Positions 1 through 9,300 of a stretch of DNA of 53,146 nucleotides are shown one piece after another. Origin of the DNA: Armatimonadaceae bacterium (lineage in GTDB: Bacteria; Armatimonadota; Armatimonadia; Armatimonadales; Armatimonadaceae); contig JAUJNC010000017.1 of NCBI GenBank assembly GCA_030446525.1, forward strand, positions 2,530-55,675. The letters are read 5' to 3'. Each line of letters begins with the position of its first letter. Within the stretch, counting starts at the first letter, position 1. Below the pieces are notes generated by a model. It had not been told where the DNA came from. It did not search any database and saw only the letters and a list, made by a program, of their open reading frames with translations. A program made the position numbers and the translations under genes.

Positions 1-1
1 A

Positions 2-1243
2 CGCCGCGAAGCCTGGACCGAGCCGCTGTCGCTGCCGGCGAACACCAGCCGCGTGGTGATGAGCCAGGACGGCTCTGGCCGTACCCGCTATCCCACCGAC
101 GTGGAGCGGGCGTCGTTCTGCCCGGCCGGCACGGGCGGCGACGAGGGCACCTACGTCGTCACGGCAACAGCCGCCTCAGCCGCCGTGCACCGCTATGACG
201 CGAACACCTGCCGCTGGAGTGCCGTCACTCCGCCGCTCACCTGGCCGGAAGGGGATGCCCGCTTTGACCATTCCTATGCCGCGCTGGCGTTGCTGTGCGC
301 TGACGTCGCCCGCATCTGGCTTCTCGAGCCGTTCCGTGCCGTGCTCTGGGAATACGACCGCGCGCGAAAGACGTGGACGGCGCACCGCGAGCTGACCGAG
401 ATACCCGTCTTCGGCGACCACGACTCCGCGGTCGGGGCGCGCGGGGCGGATGGCGCTCTCTACGTCGGCTCGCGGCGCGGCACGTTCCGTTTTGACACGC
501 GCAAACGCGCCTGGCAGCCGCTCCCCGTGTCCGCCCTGAACGGCAAGCGGATTCTGTCCCGGCCCGTCATCACCCGGGACGCCGTGTGGGCGCTGTGCCG
601 CGACTTCCCGTCGGGTGAGGAGCTGGCGGCGCGCTTCGACAAGACCACCCACAAGTGGACGCTGGTGGGCAGCGAGCACGGCTTCCCGACGCGCCTGTCG
701 GTCAGCCGTTTCGTATCGGACGGCGACAGCGTCTGGGCCGTCACGCACCAGCACGCGTACCATTTCGACAGGCGGACCGATCGCTGGCGCGGCGTCGCCG
801 ATGTTCTGCCGCCGATGGACGGCCCGGCGGGGCGGACGCTGATCCAGGACGTGGCCCCCGACACGGGCGGCCAAGGCTCCGGCGCCTGGGTGCTGATCCA
901 CGGGCGCGAAATCCGTGAAGGACAGCCCAACGGCCCGCAGATCCGTTACGCACCCGCCCTGGCGCGCTACGACAAGGCGCGCGACGCGTGGAAGCTCTTC
1001 GACCCGAAGCTGCCCTCCGAGCCGGGACGCTCGATCGTTGCCGTAAGCCTTTTGGTCGAAGCGGACGTCGTCTGGGTGGCCACCTCCGAGGGGCCGTACC
1101 GCTTCGACCGGGCGGCGGGAACGTGGCGTAAGGTCGAGCCGCCCCGGCTCCCGCCCGGGCAGATCACGCGCATCGTGCGGGCGAGTGACGGCGCGCTCTG
1201 GTTCATCGGGCACGACAACGTCCTACGCTGGGCCCACCCGTAG
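2..1243 (+). CDS. Beta-propeller repeat protein, 5' end outside window
   Basis: Frame 2 is open from the window edge, and the residues before the first in-window start (GTG at 53) read RREAWTEPLSLP. That matches the repeat strand seen later, so the gene begins upstream and the GTG/ATG cluster at 53-61 is not its start. About seven degenerate repeats follow, each with a D-x-x-x-x-x-W motif (DRARKTW, DTRKRAW, DKTTHKW, DRRTDRW, DKARDAW, DRAAGTW) and aromatic pairs such as VWAV or LYVG. This is the signature of a Kelch or two-component-regulator-like propeller of seven or so blades. No catalytic motif is visible. The gene ends 17 bases from the convergent NHL gene. Function is unknown; it may be the sensor or ligand-binding part of a larger exported protein. 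Confidence 0.75.
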   Translation, partial: RREAWTEPLSLPANTSRVVMSQDGSGRTRYPTDVERASFCPAGTGGDEGTYVVTATAASAAVHRYDANTCRWSAVTPPLTWPEGDARFDHSYAALALLCADVARIWLLEPFRAVLWEYDRARKTWTAHRELTEIPVFGDHDSAVGARGADGALYVGSRRGTFRFDTRKRAWQPLPVSALNGKRILSRPVITRDAVWALCRDFPSGEELAARFDKTTHKWTLVGSEHGFPTRLSVSRFVSDGDSVWAVTHQHAYHFDRRTDRWRGVADVLPPMDGPAGRTLIQDVAPDTGGQGSGAWVLIHGREIREGQPNGPQIRYAPALARYDKARDAWKLFDPKLPSEPGRSIVAVSLLVEADVVWVATSEGPYRFDRAAGTWRKVEPPRLPPGQITRIVRASDGALWFIGHDNVLRWAHP

Positions 1244-1260
1244 GGGGCGCCCTTTCGCCT

Positions 1261-2304
1261 TCAGCCGATCTTGCGCAGCAGGGTGAGGCGACCGATCGGG
1301 ACCCATTCGGCGACCAGGATGTCGCCGCTTTGCAGGAACAGCGCGTCGTGCGGGTGGACGAACTTGCCCGGGATCCACTCGCCGCGCGTCACGCGCCGCA
1401 GCTTCGAGGGGTGGCCGTCGCCCAGCTGTGCCACGACCTTGTTGTCCCTGTCCAGCAGGGTGACCACGCTGCTGATGTCCGGGATCACCGCCAGGTCGCC
1501 GCGGATGTCGAAATTGCACGGCCGGCGCATACCGCCGGCGGTCGTCTCGATGTGTTTACCGTCGAAGGCGAACCACTGGAGGCGGTGGTTCTCGCGGTCC
1601 GTGACGACCAGGGCGGGCTCCTTCCGGCGCGCGTCCACCCAGATGCCGTGGGGCGTGTGGAACTTGCCCGGCTCGGTCCCCTTCCCCCCGAAGCTGCGGA
1701 TGTACTCGCCGCGGATGTCGTACTGGTGGACCCAGTGTGAGCCGTACCCGTCGGCGACGTAGAAGTCCCCGTTGGGCGCGAAGGCGACGTTGGTCGGGAC
1801 GAAGCGGGCGCCCTCCTTGTAGACGCCCGGCTCGGCGGGCGCGCCCTTCTCCCACACGACACCCCCGTCCAGCGTCGTCTTGACCACCACGCGGTTTTTC
1901 ATGTCGCAGTGGTACAGGAACTCCCGGTCGCCCTCTTTGCGCACGTCGATGCCGTGCGCCCCGCCCCGGAAGCGCGCGCCCCAGGAGCTGAGGAACTTGC
2001 CATCCTTGTCGAAAACCACGATCGCGTCGCCGGAGGGGCTGTCGGGATGCACGGTGTGGGCGACGTAGATGCGGCCGCTCGCGTCCTGCGCCACGCCATG
2101 CGTGTCGCCCCACTGGATGTGCGTGGGCGGCACCAGCCAGTCATGGATCGCCTCGTAGGTGTGTTCGCCGCTGCCGACGCGCGGCCTCTTCGCCCTGTCC
2201 GCGGCGCCCGCCGGCCTCGCGACCGCCAGCCCGGACAAGACGGCGCCGGCCAGGAACTCGCGGCGCGTGATGTCCTTTCGGGAGTTGTCCCGCTCTGTGT
2301 CCAT
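1261..2304 (-). CDS. Tat-exported NHL-repeat (six-bladed propeller) protein
   Basis: A 347-residue protein that starts at an ATG with a G-rich ribosome site about 12 bases upstream. The N terminus carries a twin-arginine signal: RREFLAG at about residues 14-20, a hydrophobic stretch, then ARPAGA as a likely cleavage region. The rest is NHL-like repeats, with motifs such as GVAQDASGRIYVAHT, GIDVRKEGDREFLYH, NVAFAPNGDFYVADG and GIWVDARRKEPALVV. This fold resembles peptidylglycine-amidating lyase and other six-bladed propellers. Tat export fits a protein that folds or binds a cofactor before export. A good sigma-70 type promoter lies just upstream. The substrate is not predictable; annotation as a periplasmic NHL-propeller protein is safe, an enzymatic role is not. 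Confidence 0.85.
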   Translation of the reverse strand: MDTERDNSRKDITRREFLAGAVLSGLAVARPAGAADRAKRPRVGSGEHTYEAIHDWLVPPTHIQWGDTHGVAQDASGRIYVAHTVHPDSPSGDAIVVFDKDGKFLSSWGARFRGGAHGIDVRKEGDREFLYHCDMKNRVVVKTTLDGGVVWEKGAPAEPGVYKEGARFVPTNVAFAPNGDFYVADGYGSHWVHQYDIRGEYIRSFGGKGTEPGKFHTPHGIWVDARRKEPALVVTDRENHRLQWFAFDGKHIETTAGGMRRPCNFDIRGDLAVIPDISSVVTLLDRDNKVVAQLGDGHPSKLRRVTRGEWIPGKFVHPHDALFLQSGDILVAEWVPIGRLTLLRKIG

Positions 2305-2339
2305 GACGTTTCTGCCCCTCGCCTGACAAAGGTGGCTGT

Positions 2340-2369
2340 ATTATAACGTGGCGGCGTGTCCCCTGGCAA
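2340..2369 (-). promoter_or_regulatory. Sigma-70-like promoter of the NHL gene
   Basis: On the minus strand TTGCCA (2369-2364) and a perfect TATAAT (2345-2340) are separated by 18 bases. They lie 36 bases upstream of the ATG of the NHL-repeat gene. This is one of the clearest housekeeping promoters in the window. Confidence 0.7.
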
Positions 2370-2556
2370 GCGCCGCACGCGCGGGGATCATTTAGCCACC
2401 TGCCCCTGCGCGGCGATACAGAGGGGGCGGTCTGTTTGCGCGGGGGCGACAGCAGGTATTCTGGCGGGGCAACTTTCCGCCCGGATCAAGTTACCTGTAG
2501 TTATAGGGATGGGGGAAGGAAACGCCGACGCCGAGCACGCTAAGGAAGGGGAGCGA

Positions 2557-2880
2557 ATGGCACAGAACGTGGTGATCGATCCGGAATGCAGGGAAGAGAT
2601 GGAGCGCCTGCTGACCCAACCGTCGCAGCGCCTGATCGGCCTGGTGGCGCGGTGGCAGGAAGACACGATCGAGATCGGTTTTGCGCCCGGCAAGGGGAGC
2701 GTCCTCGTCGAGCTGGCCGCGCCCGCGAGCGAGGACGTGGCCGCCCAGCCGGTGCGACAGGCGCCCGAGCGGGTGCGGCGCAAAGCCCGCGTGGACTGGT
2801 ACGGCCTGGGCGTGGTGGGGCTGATGATCACCTCAGCGGTGGTCTCGGTGATGTGTCTGCTCGGCTCGATACAGCCCTAG
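2557..2880 (+). CDS. Small C-terminally anchored membrane protein
   Basis: The ATG at 2557 was chosen because AAGGAAGGGGAG sits directly upstream; the frame is open further upstream but without a better site. The 107-residue product has a soluble N-terminal part of about 80 residues and then one hydrophobic helix (YGLGVVGLMITSAVVSVMCL) close to the C terminus. The soluble part is acidic with an Ala/Pro-rich linker (AAPASEDVAAQPVRQAPERV) before the basic RRKAR stop-transfer segment. This suggests a single-span, tail-anchored protein facing the cytoplasm. I do not recognise the family. It is divergent from the NHL gene and is followed by a strong hairpin, so it is probably monocistronic. Confidence 0.6.
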   Translation: MAQNVVIDPECREEMERLLTQPSQRLIGLVARWQEDTIEIGFAPGKGSVLVELAAPASEDVAAQPVRQAPERVRRKARVDWYGLGVVGLMITSAVVSVMCLLGSIQP

Positions 2881-2928
2881 GCGCATCGTAGGGGGTGGCG
2901 CCTGTTCGTAAGGACGGGACCACATTTT

Positions 2929-2966
2929 ACGGAACGGGGGCACGCGAAAGCGTGCCCCCGTTCCGT
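2929..2966. terminator. Perfect 17-bp hairpin with GAAA loop
   Basis: The arms at 2929-2945 and 2950-2966 are exact reverse complements (ACGGAACGGGGGCACGC) closed by a GAAA tetraloop. It lies 48 bases after the small membrane protein. No U-tract follows on either strand, so it may act as a pause or RNA-stability element or a Rho-assisted terminator rather than a classical intrinsic one. Confidence 0.6.
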
Positions 2967-3181
2967 TCACTGGCACGCGGGAAAAGTGGAGAGTTATCCT
3001 GGCGCTCGAGCTTCATCCCCTCCTGGTGCCTGCTCGCCGCACGCGGCCGCGTCCGCGCCGTCCCCCTCGCCCGGGTAAGAACAACCGCCCTGCGCAGACC
3101 CGCGATGCGGGCTCCCCTGTCCGAGGTAAAGATTAACCAGGCTGGCACCGATTATTTCACTAGTCGCCCGTGCTCTTGGCA

Positions 3182-3320
3182 AGATCTGATGTGCGCCAGA
3201 TCTACCCTCCGCAAACAAGAATCGTGAAGAGGAGGAAACCCCGCAGCGCAAACGGGCGGATCCAATTTCTTCGGCTCTGAGCAGGGTGGCCGAACCGAAA
3301 TGGTTATGAGGTGAAAAGTT
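3182..3320 (+). promoter_or_regulatory. Leader of the subtilase gene with possible RNA structure
   Basis: The 440-base gap 2881-3320 contains no gene. Its last part has two self-complementary elements: AGATCTG/CAGATCT (3182-3188 with 3197-3203) and TTCGGC/GCCGAA (3270-3275 with 3289-3294), with purine-rich single-stranded stretches between them (GAGGAGGAAACCCC, GCGCAAACGGGC). GAGGTGAAAAG just before 3321 is the ribosome site. The pattern of short stems joined by GCAAA-type linkers is reminiscent of a riboswitch such as the c-di-GMP class, but I could not match a full consensus. Confidence 0.3.
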
Positions 3321-5102
3321 ATGTCTCACAACCGCGGGGGCCGTGGCTGCCAGCTCACCCCCATTACCCGGTGCTACCGGGCGGGGCGAGGAGCAACCGC
3401 TGCGCTGTTCCTGTCCCTCGCCGTCGCAAGCTCGCTCTGGGGCGCCTCCTCACCCGCCCGTGCGGGTGACCGTTCCGACCAGCGCGACCGGTTTCCATCG
3501 CCGGCGATAGCCGCGAAGTCGACCTCCGGCTGGTGCTCCGTGATCCTCCAGCTGCGCGGTGACCTGACGCCCACGCGCGAGAACCAGATCCGATCCCTCG
3601 GCGGCGATGTCTATCGCCATCTGCCCCGCCTCGATGCCGCCGCCGTGCGCGTCCTCAGGCGCCGCCTGGCCCGACTGGCGGCGCTGCACTTCGTGGAGCG
3701 GCTGTCGCCCGACACGGTTGTCTGGAAGAGCGATGAGTTCACCGTCAGCGCCAGCGGGGCCGATATCGCCTTCAACCAGCAGGGTCTGACCGGTGCGGGC
3801 ATCACCGTGGCTGTGATCGATAGCGGCATACAGTCGTCTCGGGCAGACCTGTGCTACCCGAACACGCACCGGCCCCGGACCCTCGTCAGTATCAATTTCG
3901 CCTCCGACACCAACAGGACGGAGGATCTGTGCGGCCACGGCACCCACGTCGCCGGCATCATCGCCGGCAACGGCGCCGCCTCCACCGGCCCCCTCTTCTC
4001 CCGCACCTTCTACGGCATCGCGCGCGGCGCCGGGCTGATCAACCTCCGCGTGCTTGATGGCAACGGCCAGGGCGCCGTCAGCAACGTCTTGGCGGCGATC
4101 GATTGGGCGATCGCCCACAAGTCCGCCTACAACATCCGGGTGCTGAACCTGTCCCTGGGACACCCGGTCGGGGAGAGCTACACCACCGACCCGCTGTGCT
4201 TGGCCGTGGAGAACGCCTGGAGGGCGGGCATCGCCGTCGTCTGCGCCGCCGGCAACCAGGGGCGGAGGAACGCGTCGCCGACGCTGGCGTTACTGGGATT
4301 GGACAACGAGGGCTACGGCACCGCCTACGGCTCCATTCAGTCGCCCGGCAACAGCCCCTATGCCATCACGGTCGGCGCCATGAAGAGTCCGGGCGGCGGC
4401 CGCGCCTCGGACCGTATCGCCACCTACTCGTCCCGCGGCCCGTCCCGTCTGGACTTCGTGCTCAAGCCCGATCTCGTCGCCCCCGGCAACCGGGTCATCT
4501 CCGTGCTGGCCAACAACAGCTACCTGGACGCGACCTACAGCGCCACCAACCTGGTCCCTCTGTCGGAGTACTGCTCGGCGCCGAGGGTCACGACGACGGA
4601 CAGGTACTTTCGCCTGTCGGGCACGTCGATGGCCGCGCCCGTGGTCTCCGGCGCCATCGCCCTGATGTTGGAGGCCGACCCTACCCTCTCGCCCGACACG
4701 ATCAAAGCCCGCCTGATGGTCTCGGCCGACAAGTGGTGGGGCGTTGGTAACGGCAGCACCGACCCCTGCACCTTCGGCGCGGGCTACCTCAACATCCCCG
4801 CCGCCCTGCGCTGCCCCTACACGGCAACGCGATCTGCCCTCAGCCCGGCGCTGTACCGCGATACCCTGGGCCTGGTGCGTATCGAGATGCAGCGGATCCT
4901 CTGGGACCAGGCCGGCGTCTGGGGCACGGGCATCGGCTCGCTGGCAGGGGTGTGGGGGACACAGGTGCTCTGGGGGGAAAACACGCTCGCGGGCAGCCAG
5001 GTGCTGTGGGGCAGCGGTGTCTGGGCCAACCAGGTGCTCTGGGGAGAAAACACCGGCGCGGCGGACCTGTCCTCCAGAGCGATCCATGGAGACAACCGGT
5101 AG
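3321..5102 (+). CDS. Secreted S8 subtilisin-like serine peptidase with Trp-Gly repeat tail
   Basis: A 593-residue exported protease. The N terminus has a basic stretch and a hydrophobic core (about residues 20-40, ATAALFLSLAVASSLWG) ending near SPARA, a likely signal peptidase site. A propeptide-like region follows (about 50-125). The S8 catalytic triad is complete: Asp167 in AVIDSG, His206 in CGHGTHVAG and Ser436 in SGTSMAAP. The oxyanion Asn is in AAGNQG. After the catalytic domain (ending about residue 500) is a tail with repeated VWG, VLWGEN and VLWGSG units. Such WG-rich tails occur on secreted S8 peptidases of some environmental phyla, where their role is unknown. GAGGTGAAAAG is the ribosome site. 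The downstream membrane-domain gene overlaps its last 17 bases. Confidence 0.92.
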   Translation: MSHNRGGRGCQLTPITRCYRAGRGATAALFLSLAVASSLWGASSPARAGDRSDQRDRFPSPAIAAKSTSGWCSVILQLRGDLTPTRENQIRSLGGDVYRHLPRLDAAAVRVLRRRLARLAALHFVERLSPDTVVWKSDEFTVSASGADIAFNQQGLTGAGITVAVIDSGIQSSRADLCYPNTHRPRTLVSINFASDTNRTEDLCGHGTHVAGIIAGNGAASTGPLFSRTFYGIARGAGLINLRVLDGNGQGAVSNVLAAIDWAIAHKSAYNIRVLNLSLGHPVGESYTTDPLCLAVENAWRAGIAVVCAAGNQGRRNASPTLALLGLDNEGYGTAYGSIQSPGNSPYAITVGAMKSPGGGRASDRIATYSSRGPSRLDFVLKPDLVAPGNRVISVLANNSYLDATYSATNLVPLSEYCSAPRVTTTDRYFRLSGTSMAAPVVSGAIALMLEADPTLSPDTIKARLMVSADKWWGVGNGSTDPCTFGAGYLNIPAALRCPYTATRSALSPALYRDTLGLVRIEMQRILWDQAGVWGTGIGSLAGVWGTQVLWGENTLAGSQVLWGSGVWANQVLWGENTGAADLSSRAIHGDNR

Positions 5103-5649
5103 AATCGCGGGAGAAGGGCCAAGAACCGTGCACAGCTTGCCGCGAAAAGCACAGGTCTTCCTCGTGATGACCTGGCTGCTGGGGGTCCTCGCCGTGACCC
5201 TCAGCAGTCTCTTGCCCGGCTTCGGTGCGGACGCGGAGATGTGGGAACTGGGGCTCTTCATTCTCCTGGGCGCCCTGGCCGGCAGAACCAAGGTGCAATT
5301 GATGCGGCGTATGGCCGCCGAGAATACGGGTTTCCTCTCGCTGGGCTTTGTCATCATCTTTGCAGCCTTGCTCCACCTGGGGCCGGCGGCGGCCATGCTC
5401 GTGGGCGCGACCACGACCCTCTGCAGCTGCCTCTTCCCCAAACGCCAGCCGCTGCACCAGATGGCATTCAACGTCGCATTGAACGCCTCCGAAACCTTCT
5501 GCGCGGGCTGGCTCTTCCTGCTGATAAACGGGGGGACGCTCGATCTGGAACGCTTCCGCTCGTTCGCGGCGGTGATGGCATCGAGCCTGGCGTTCTTCCT
5601 GATCAGCACGGTAGCGGTTGCGACGGCGATCGCCCTGTCGACGCACTAA
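5086..5649 (+). CDS. Multi-TM sensory domain, truncated or frameshifted
   Basis: The ATG at 5086 lies inside the end of the subtilase gene. The 187-residue product has a short basic N terminus and about five hydrophobic helices (FLVMTWLLGVLAVTLSSLL, LGLFILLGALAG, FLSLGFVIIFAALLHL, AAAMLVGATTTL, FAAVMASSLAFFLISTVAVA). This pattern resembles the membrane sensor (MASE-like) half of HD-GYP or GGDEF proteins, in which a catalytic domain follows. Here a stop occurs right after ATAIALSTH. The +1 frame continues with FLWEREFVGTSISSG, which looks like the next helix, so a base slip near 5650 is likely, but no HD-GYP or GGDEF domain can be recognised further on. It is either a truncated gene or a damaged assembly. 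The family assignment is tentative. Confidence 0.5.
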   Translation: METTGRIAGEGPRTVHSLPRKAQVFLVMTWLLGVLAVTLSSLLPGFGADAEMWELGLFILLGALAGRTKVQLMRRMAAENTGFLSLGFVIIFAALLHLGPAAAMLVGATTTLCSCLFPKRQPLHQMAFNVALNASETFCAGWLFLLINGGTLDLERFRSFAAVMASSLAFFLISTVAVATAIALSTH

Positions 5650-6384
5650 GAGCATGCCGCGCCTATTCCCGGACCTTTCTCTGGGAACGGGAGTTTGTCG
5701 GCACGTCAATCTCCTCCGGGGGCAATGGCAGCGACATGACGGCTCGTGGACAGCGGATTTTGAGCGCGAGAAGGCCCCACACATCAAGTATTATAACGAT
5801 CAGCGCGGCTATGTCCGCTGCAGGGTCGCCTTCGTGGTCGGCGACCCCGGACTCGGTGGCGCAGTGATTATCGGGCGGTTCCGCGTTGTACCCGGGGGCC
5901 ACTCCGGGCAGTTCCATCTTGACCTCGCGCCTCGTTTGTGGTCGAGAACGGCGATCTCAACCGAGGCGGAGCCGTACGCGCCTGAGACGCCTGTTGCCGT
6001 GGGGTGATCCGGCCGCGGGGCTGCGCCCCGTCCGGTTCTCCTGTTTGAGCCGCCCAGTCTTGCCATTCGGGAATAAACTGGAGGGCGCCCGCGGCGCGGC
6101 GGCGATGCTCAGGAATTTCTTTCCGCAGCACTATTGCTGGCTGTGAAAAGTGCCCCGTGCGATAATGTCCGCTTGATGCAAAAAAGATCAGGGCCGTGAA
6201 ATCACTGCGCGTATACTGAACGCGTATACCTCCGAACAGCTTCAGTCGCCTGGCTTTGCTGGTTCGCCTGCCGATTTTTTAACACGTTCACTATTATCGA
6301 TGTTTCCGTGGGCGGATTGTGTATCGCAAGAATGAGAAAGACCCGCTGGCCGTGAAATCGGATCAGAACGATAGCGCGCGTTAA
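5650..6384. other. Stretch without a confident gene; likely promoter region of the kinase
   Basis: Apart from about 60 bases that may continue the preceding membrane domain in another frame, I see no convincing coding sequence here. The longest open frame (5618-6007 plus) resembles nothing I know. From about 6130 the sequence becomes clearly more AT-rich, with runs such as AAAAAAG and GATTTTTTAA, as expected for a promoter. GGCCGTGAAATC occurs twice (near 6192 and 6350), and CGCGTATAC is directly repeated at 6208-6229. Confidence 0.5.
6208..6229 (+). repeat. Direct repeat CGCGTATAC, 13-bp period
   Basis: CGCGTATAC at 6208-6216 and 6221-6229 is separated by TGAA. Each copy contains the palindrome GTATAC. 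The position, upstream of the hybrid kinase in an AT-rich stretch, would suit a regulator binding site. No regulator is known for it. Confidence 0.35.
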
Positions 6385-9300
6385 ATGCGTCGCCGAGGGA
6401 GAACGCGACCTATACCGTTCCGAACCATCGGACGACGGTACTTACAGCGACCAACAGCTCCTGCCGATGAGGTAACCGCGTTGCTGGCCAAGCCAAATCC
6501 GGTGACTTTTCGATAACGTTCGCCTGCCGGCGACCTGACACCAGGTTGGCTGCCGTCCTGAGCGAAATCGCCAGAGCCTTCAATGACGTTATCAGCCTGA
6601 ACGAAGATCATGGCCCAGCTCAGATCGTCCGCGTGGGCGGCATTGTGGGCCGTGAAGGGTAAGATGACGGAACGCGCCGCGCTTAAAGGCGTCTCCGGCA
6701 CCTGGGCCGTCAGCGTCGATTCGGTCAACACGCTTATTGAAGATCTGGCGCGCCCCACGACGGAAGTAGCGCGCGTTATCACCGCCGTCGCCGAGGGTAC
6801 GATGTCTTTCACAGAAGATGGCTCTGAGGAGATCGAGGGGACACCGGTCAAAGGTGAGTTCCTCGCATCGGTACGACGGTAAATACCATGGTCGACCAAC
6901 TTAGATCTCCTTTGCCGGCGAAGTAACGTCGCGTGGCGCGCGAGGTCGGTTGCCCGAGGGGAAGCTGGGCGGCCAAGCCGAGGTCAAGGGCGTCTCGGGC
7001 ACCTGGAAAGACCTCACCGACAACGTCAACGTCCTGGCAGGAAACCTGACGGATCAGGTGCGCAACATCGCGCTGGTGACCACGGCGGTGGCCAATGGCG
7101 ACCTGTCGCAGAAGATCACCGTGGACGGCAAATGAGAGATCCTGGAGCTGAAGGACACCATCAACGTCATGACCGACCACGCCCAGAACTCCTTCGCCGC
7201 AGAAGTCACCCCGTGGCGCGCGAAGTCGGTACCGAAGGCAAGCTGGGCGGTCAGGCCGAGGTGCCGAACGTCTCCGGCACCTGGAAAGACCTGACCGACA
7301 ACGTCAACGGCCTGGCTGACGGTTCAACGAAACATCCATTGGTAACGGCGGCGGTTAATGGCGACTTGGGCCAGAAGATCACCGTTGATGTCAAGGGAGG
7401 TCTCCAGATCAAGGACGCCATCAACCAGATGGTCGAGCCTGGGAACGTTCTTTGCCGCTGAAGTAACCCGTGTTGCCCGCGATCACCGAAGGGAAATTGG
7501 AGCCCAGGTCAAAGGCGTCTCCGGTACCTGGAAAGACCTCCTGACAATGTAAATGGCATGGCAAGCAACCTGACCGACCAGGTGCGAAACATCGCATTGG
7601 TAACAACGGCGGTTGCCAACGGCGACCTCTCACGAAGATCACCGTTGATGTCGGGACGAACTCAAAAATACCATCAACGTCATGGTCGATCAGCTTAACT
7701 CCTTTGCCGTGAAGTCACCCGCGCGAGGTCGGCACCGAGGGCATCCTGGGCGGCCAGGCCGAGGTCGGGGGCGTGTCCGGCACCTGGAAGGACCTGACCG
7801 ACAACGTCAACTTCATGGCGGGCAACCTGACCACGCAGGTGCGCAACATCGCCAAAGTGGTGACAGCGGTTGCCAATGGCGACTTGAAGCAGAAGCTGGT
7901 CGTCGAGGTGCGCGGCGAGGTTGCGGCTCTCGCCGATACCATCAACGGCATGACCGACACGCTGGGTATCTTCGCCGATCAGGTCACGACGGTGGCGCGC
8001 GAAGTCGGCACCGAAGGAAAGCTGGGCGGGCAGGCGGACGTGCCGAACGTGGCCGGCACCTGGAAAGACTTGACCGACAACGTCAAACGGCAACCTGGCG
8101 GTGCGAAACATCGCGCTGGTGACCAACGGCGACCTGTCCAGAAGATCACCGTGGACGTGCGCTGAAGGACACCATCAACGTCGAAGGTTAACTCCTTCGC
8201 CGGCGAGGTCACGCGCGTGGCGCGCGAAGTCGGCACTGAAGGGGGATCCTGGGTGGCCAAGCCCAGGTTAAAGGCGCCAATGGAGACCTGGTCGACAACG
8301 TCAATGGCCTGGCAGAACCTGACCAACCAGGTGCGAAACATCGCGTCGACGGCGGTTGCCAACGGCGGTCACAGAGATCACCGTTGACGCGCGCGGCGAA
8401 CTCAAGGACACCATCAACGTCATGGTCGATCAGCTTAACTCCTTAACGCGTGTTGCCGAGGTGAAGTCACCCGCGTCGCCAAGCGAGGTCGGAACGGAAG
8501 GCAAGCTGGGCGGCCAGGCCGAGGTGAAAGGCGTCGTCGAGGAACATGGAAGGACCTGACCGACTCTGTAAACTTCATGGCCGGCAGCCTGACCGATCAG
8601 GTGCGCAACATCGCGCTGGTCGGTTACGGCGGTTGGACGCGCGCCAGATCCTGGCGAAGTCGGCACCAGAAGATCACGCGCGTGGCGCGCGACGTGTCGA
8701 ACGGGCGGGCACCTGGAAAGACCTGACCGACAACGTCAAGAACACGATCAACCAGGTGCGAGATGGTCGATTGCCAACGGCAGCAGAAGATCACCGTCGA
8801 TGTTAAAGGCGAGATCCTTCGAACTCAAAAATACCATCAACGTCATGGTCGATCAGCTTAACTCCTTTGCCGCGTCACCCGTGGCGCGCGAGGTCGGCAC
8901 CGAGGGTAAGCTGGGCGGACAGGCCGAGGTCAAGGGCGTGTCGGGAACATGGAAGGACCTGACCGACAACGTCAACTTCATGGCCGGCAACCTGACCGCC
9001 AGGTGCGGAACATCGCGCTGGTGACCACAGCGGCAGCAGAAGATCACCGTGGACGTCAAAGGCGAAATCCTCATCAACCAGATGGTCGACCGCTTAGCTC
9101 CTTCGCCGGCGAGGTAACGCGCGACCGAAGTCGGTACCAGAAGCTGGGCGGTCAGGCCGAGGTGAAGGGGGTGTCGGGAACCTGGAAAGGACGGACAACG
9201 ATTCTGGCCGGAATCTAACGGTTCACCGACGTTATCAAGTGGTTACCGCATGGTTACGGCGATCATTCTCCAGATCAAGGGTTATCAACGTCATGGGCAT

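Noticed and set aside
176..1213. A 345-codon minus-strand open frame opposite the first propeller gene
   Set aside because: No recognisable motif, Arg/Pro/Gly-rich composition, and the plus strand shows regular propeller repeats.
3232..3310. c-di-GMP-I riboswitch upstream of the subtilase
   Set aside because: Only GCAAA linkers and one or two stems resemble it; the conserved core and second helix could not be aligned. Kept only as an unclassified structured-leader candidate.
4290..5609. A 439-codon minus-strand open frame opposite the subtilase and membrane domain
   Set aside because: The plus strand carries a complete S8 triad and clear TM helices. The minus frame is low-complexity Arg/Ala/Gly sequence typical of a GC-rich shadow.
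5618..6007. A 129-codon plus-strand frame after the membrane domain
   Set aside because: No ribosome site, no domain, and its first part overlaps the end of the membrane domain in another frame. Coding status not supported.
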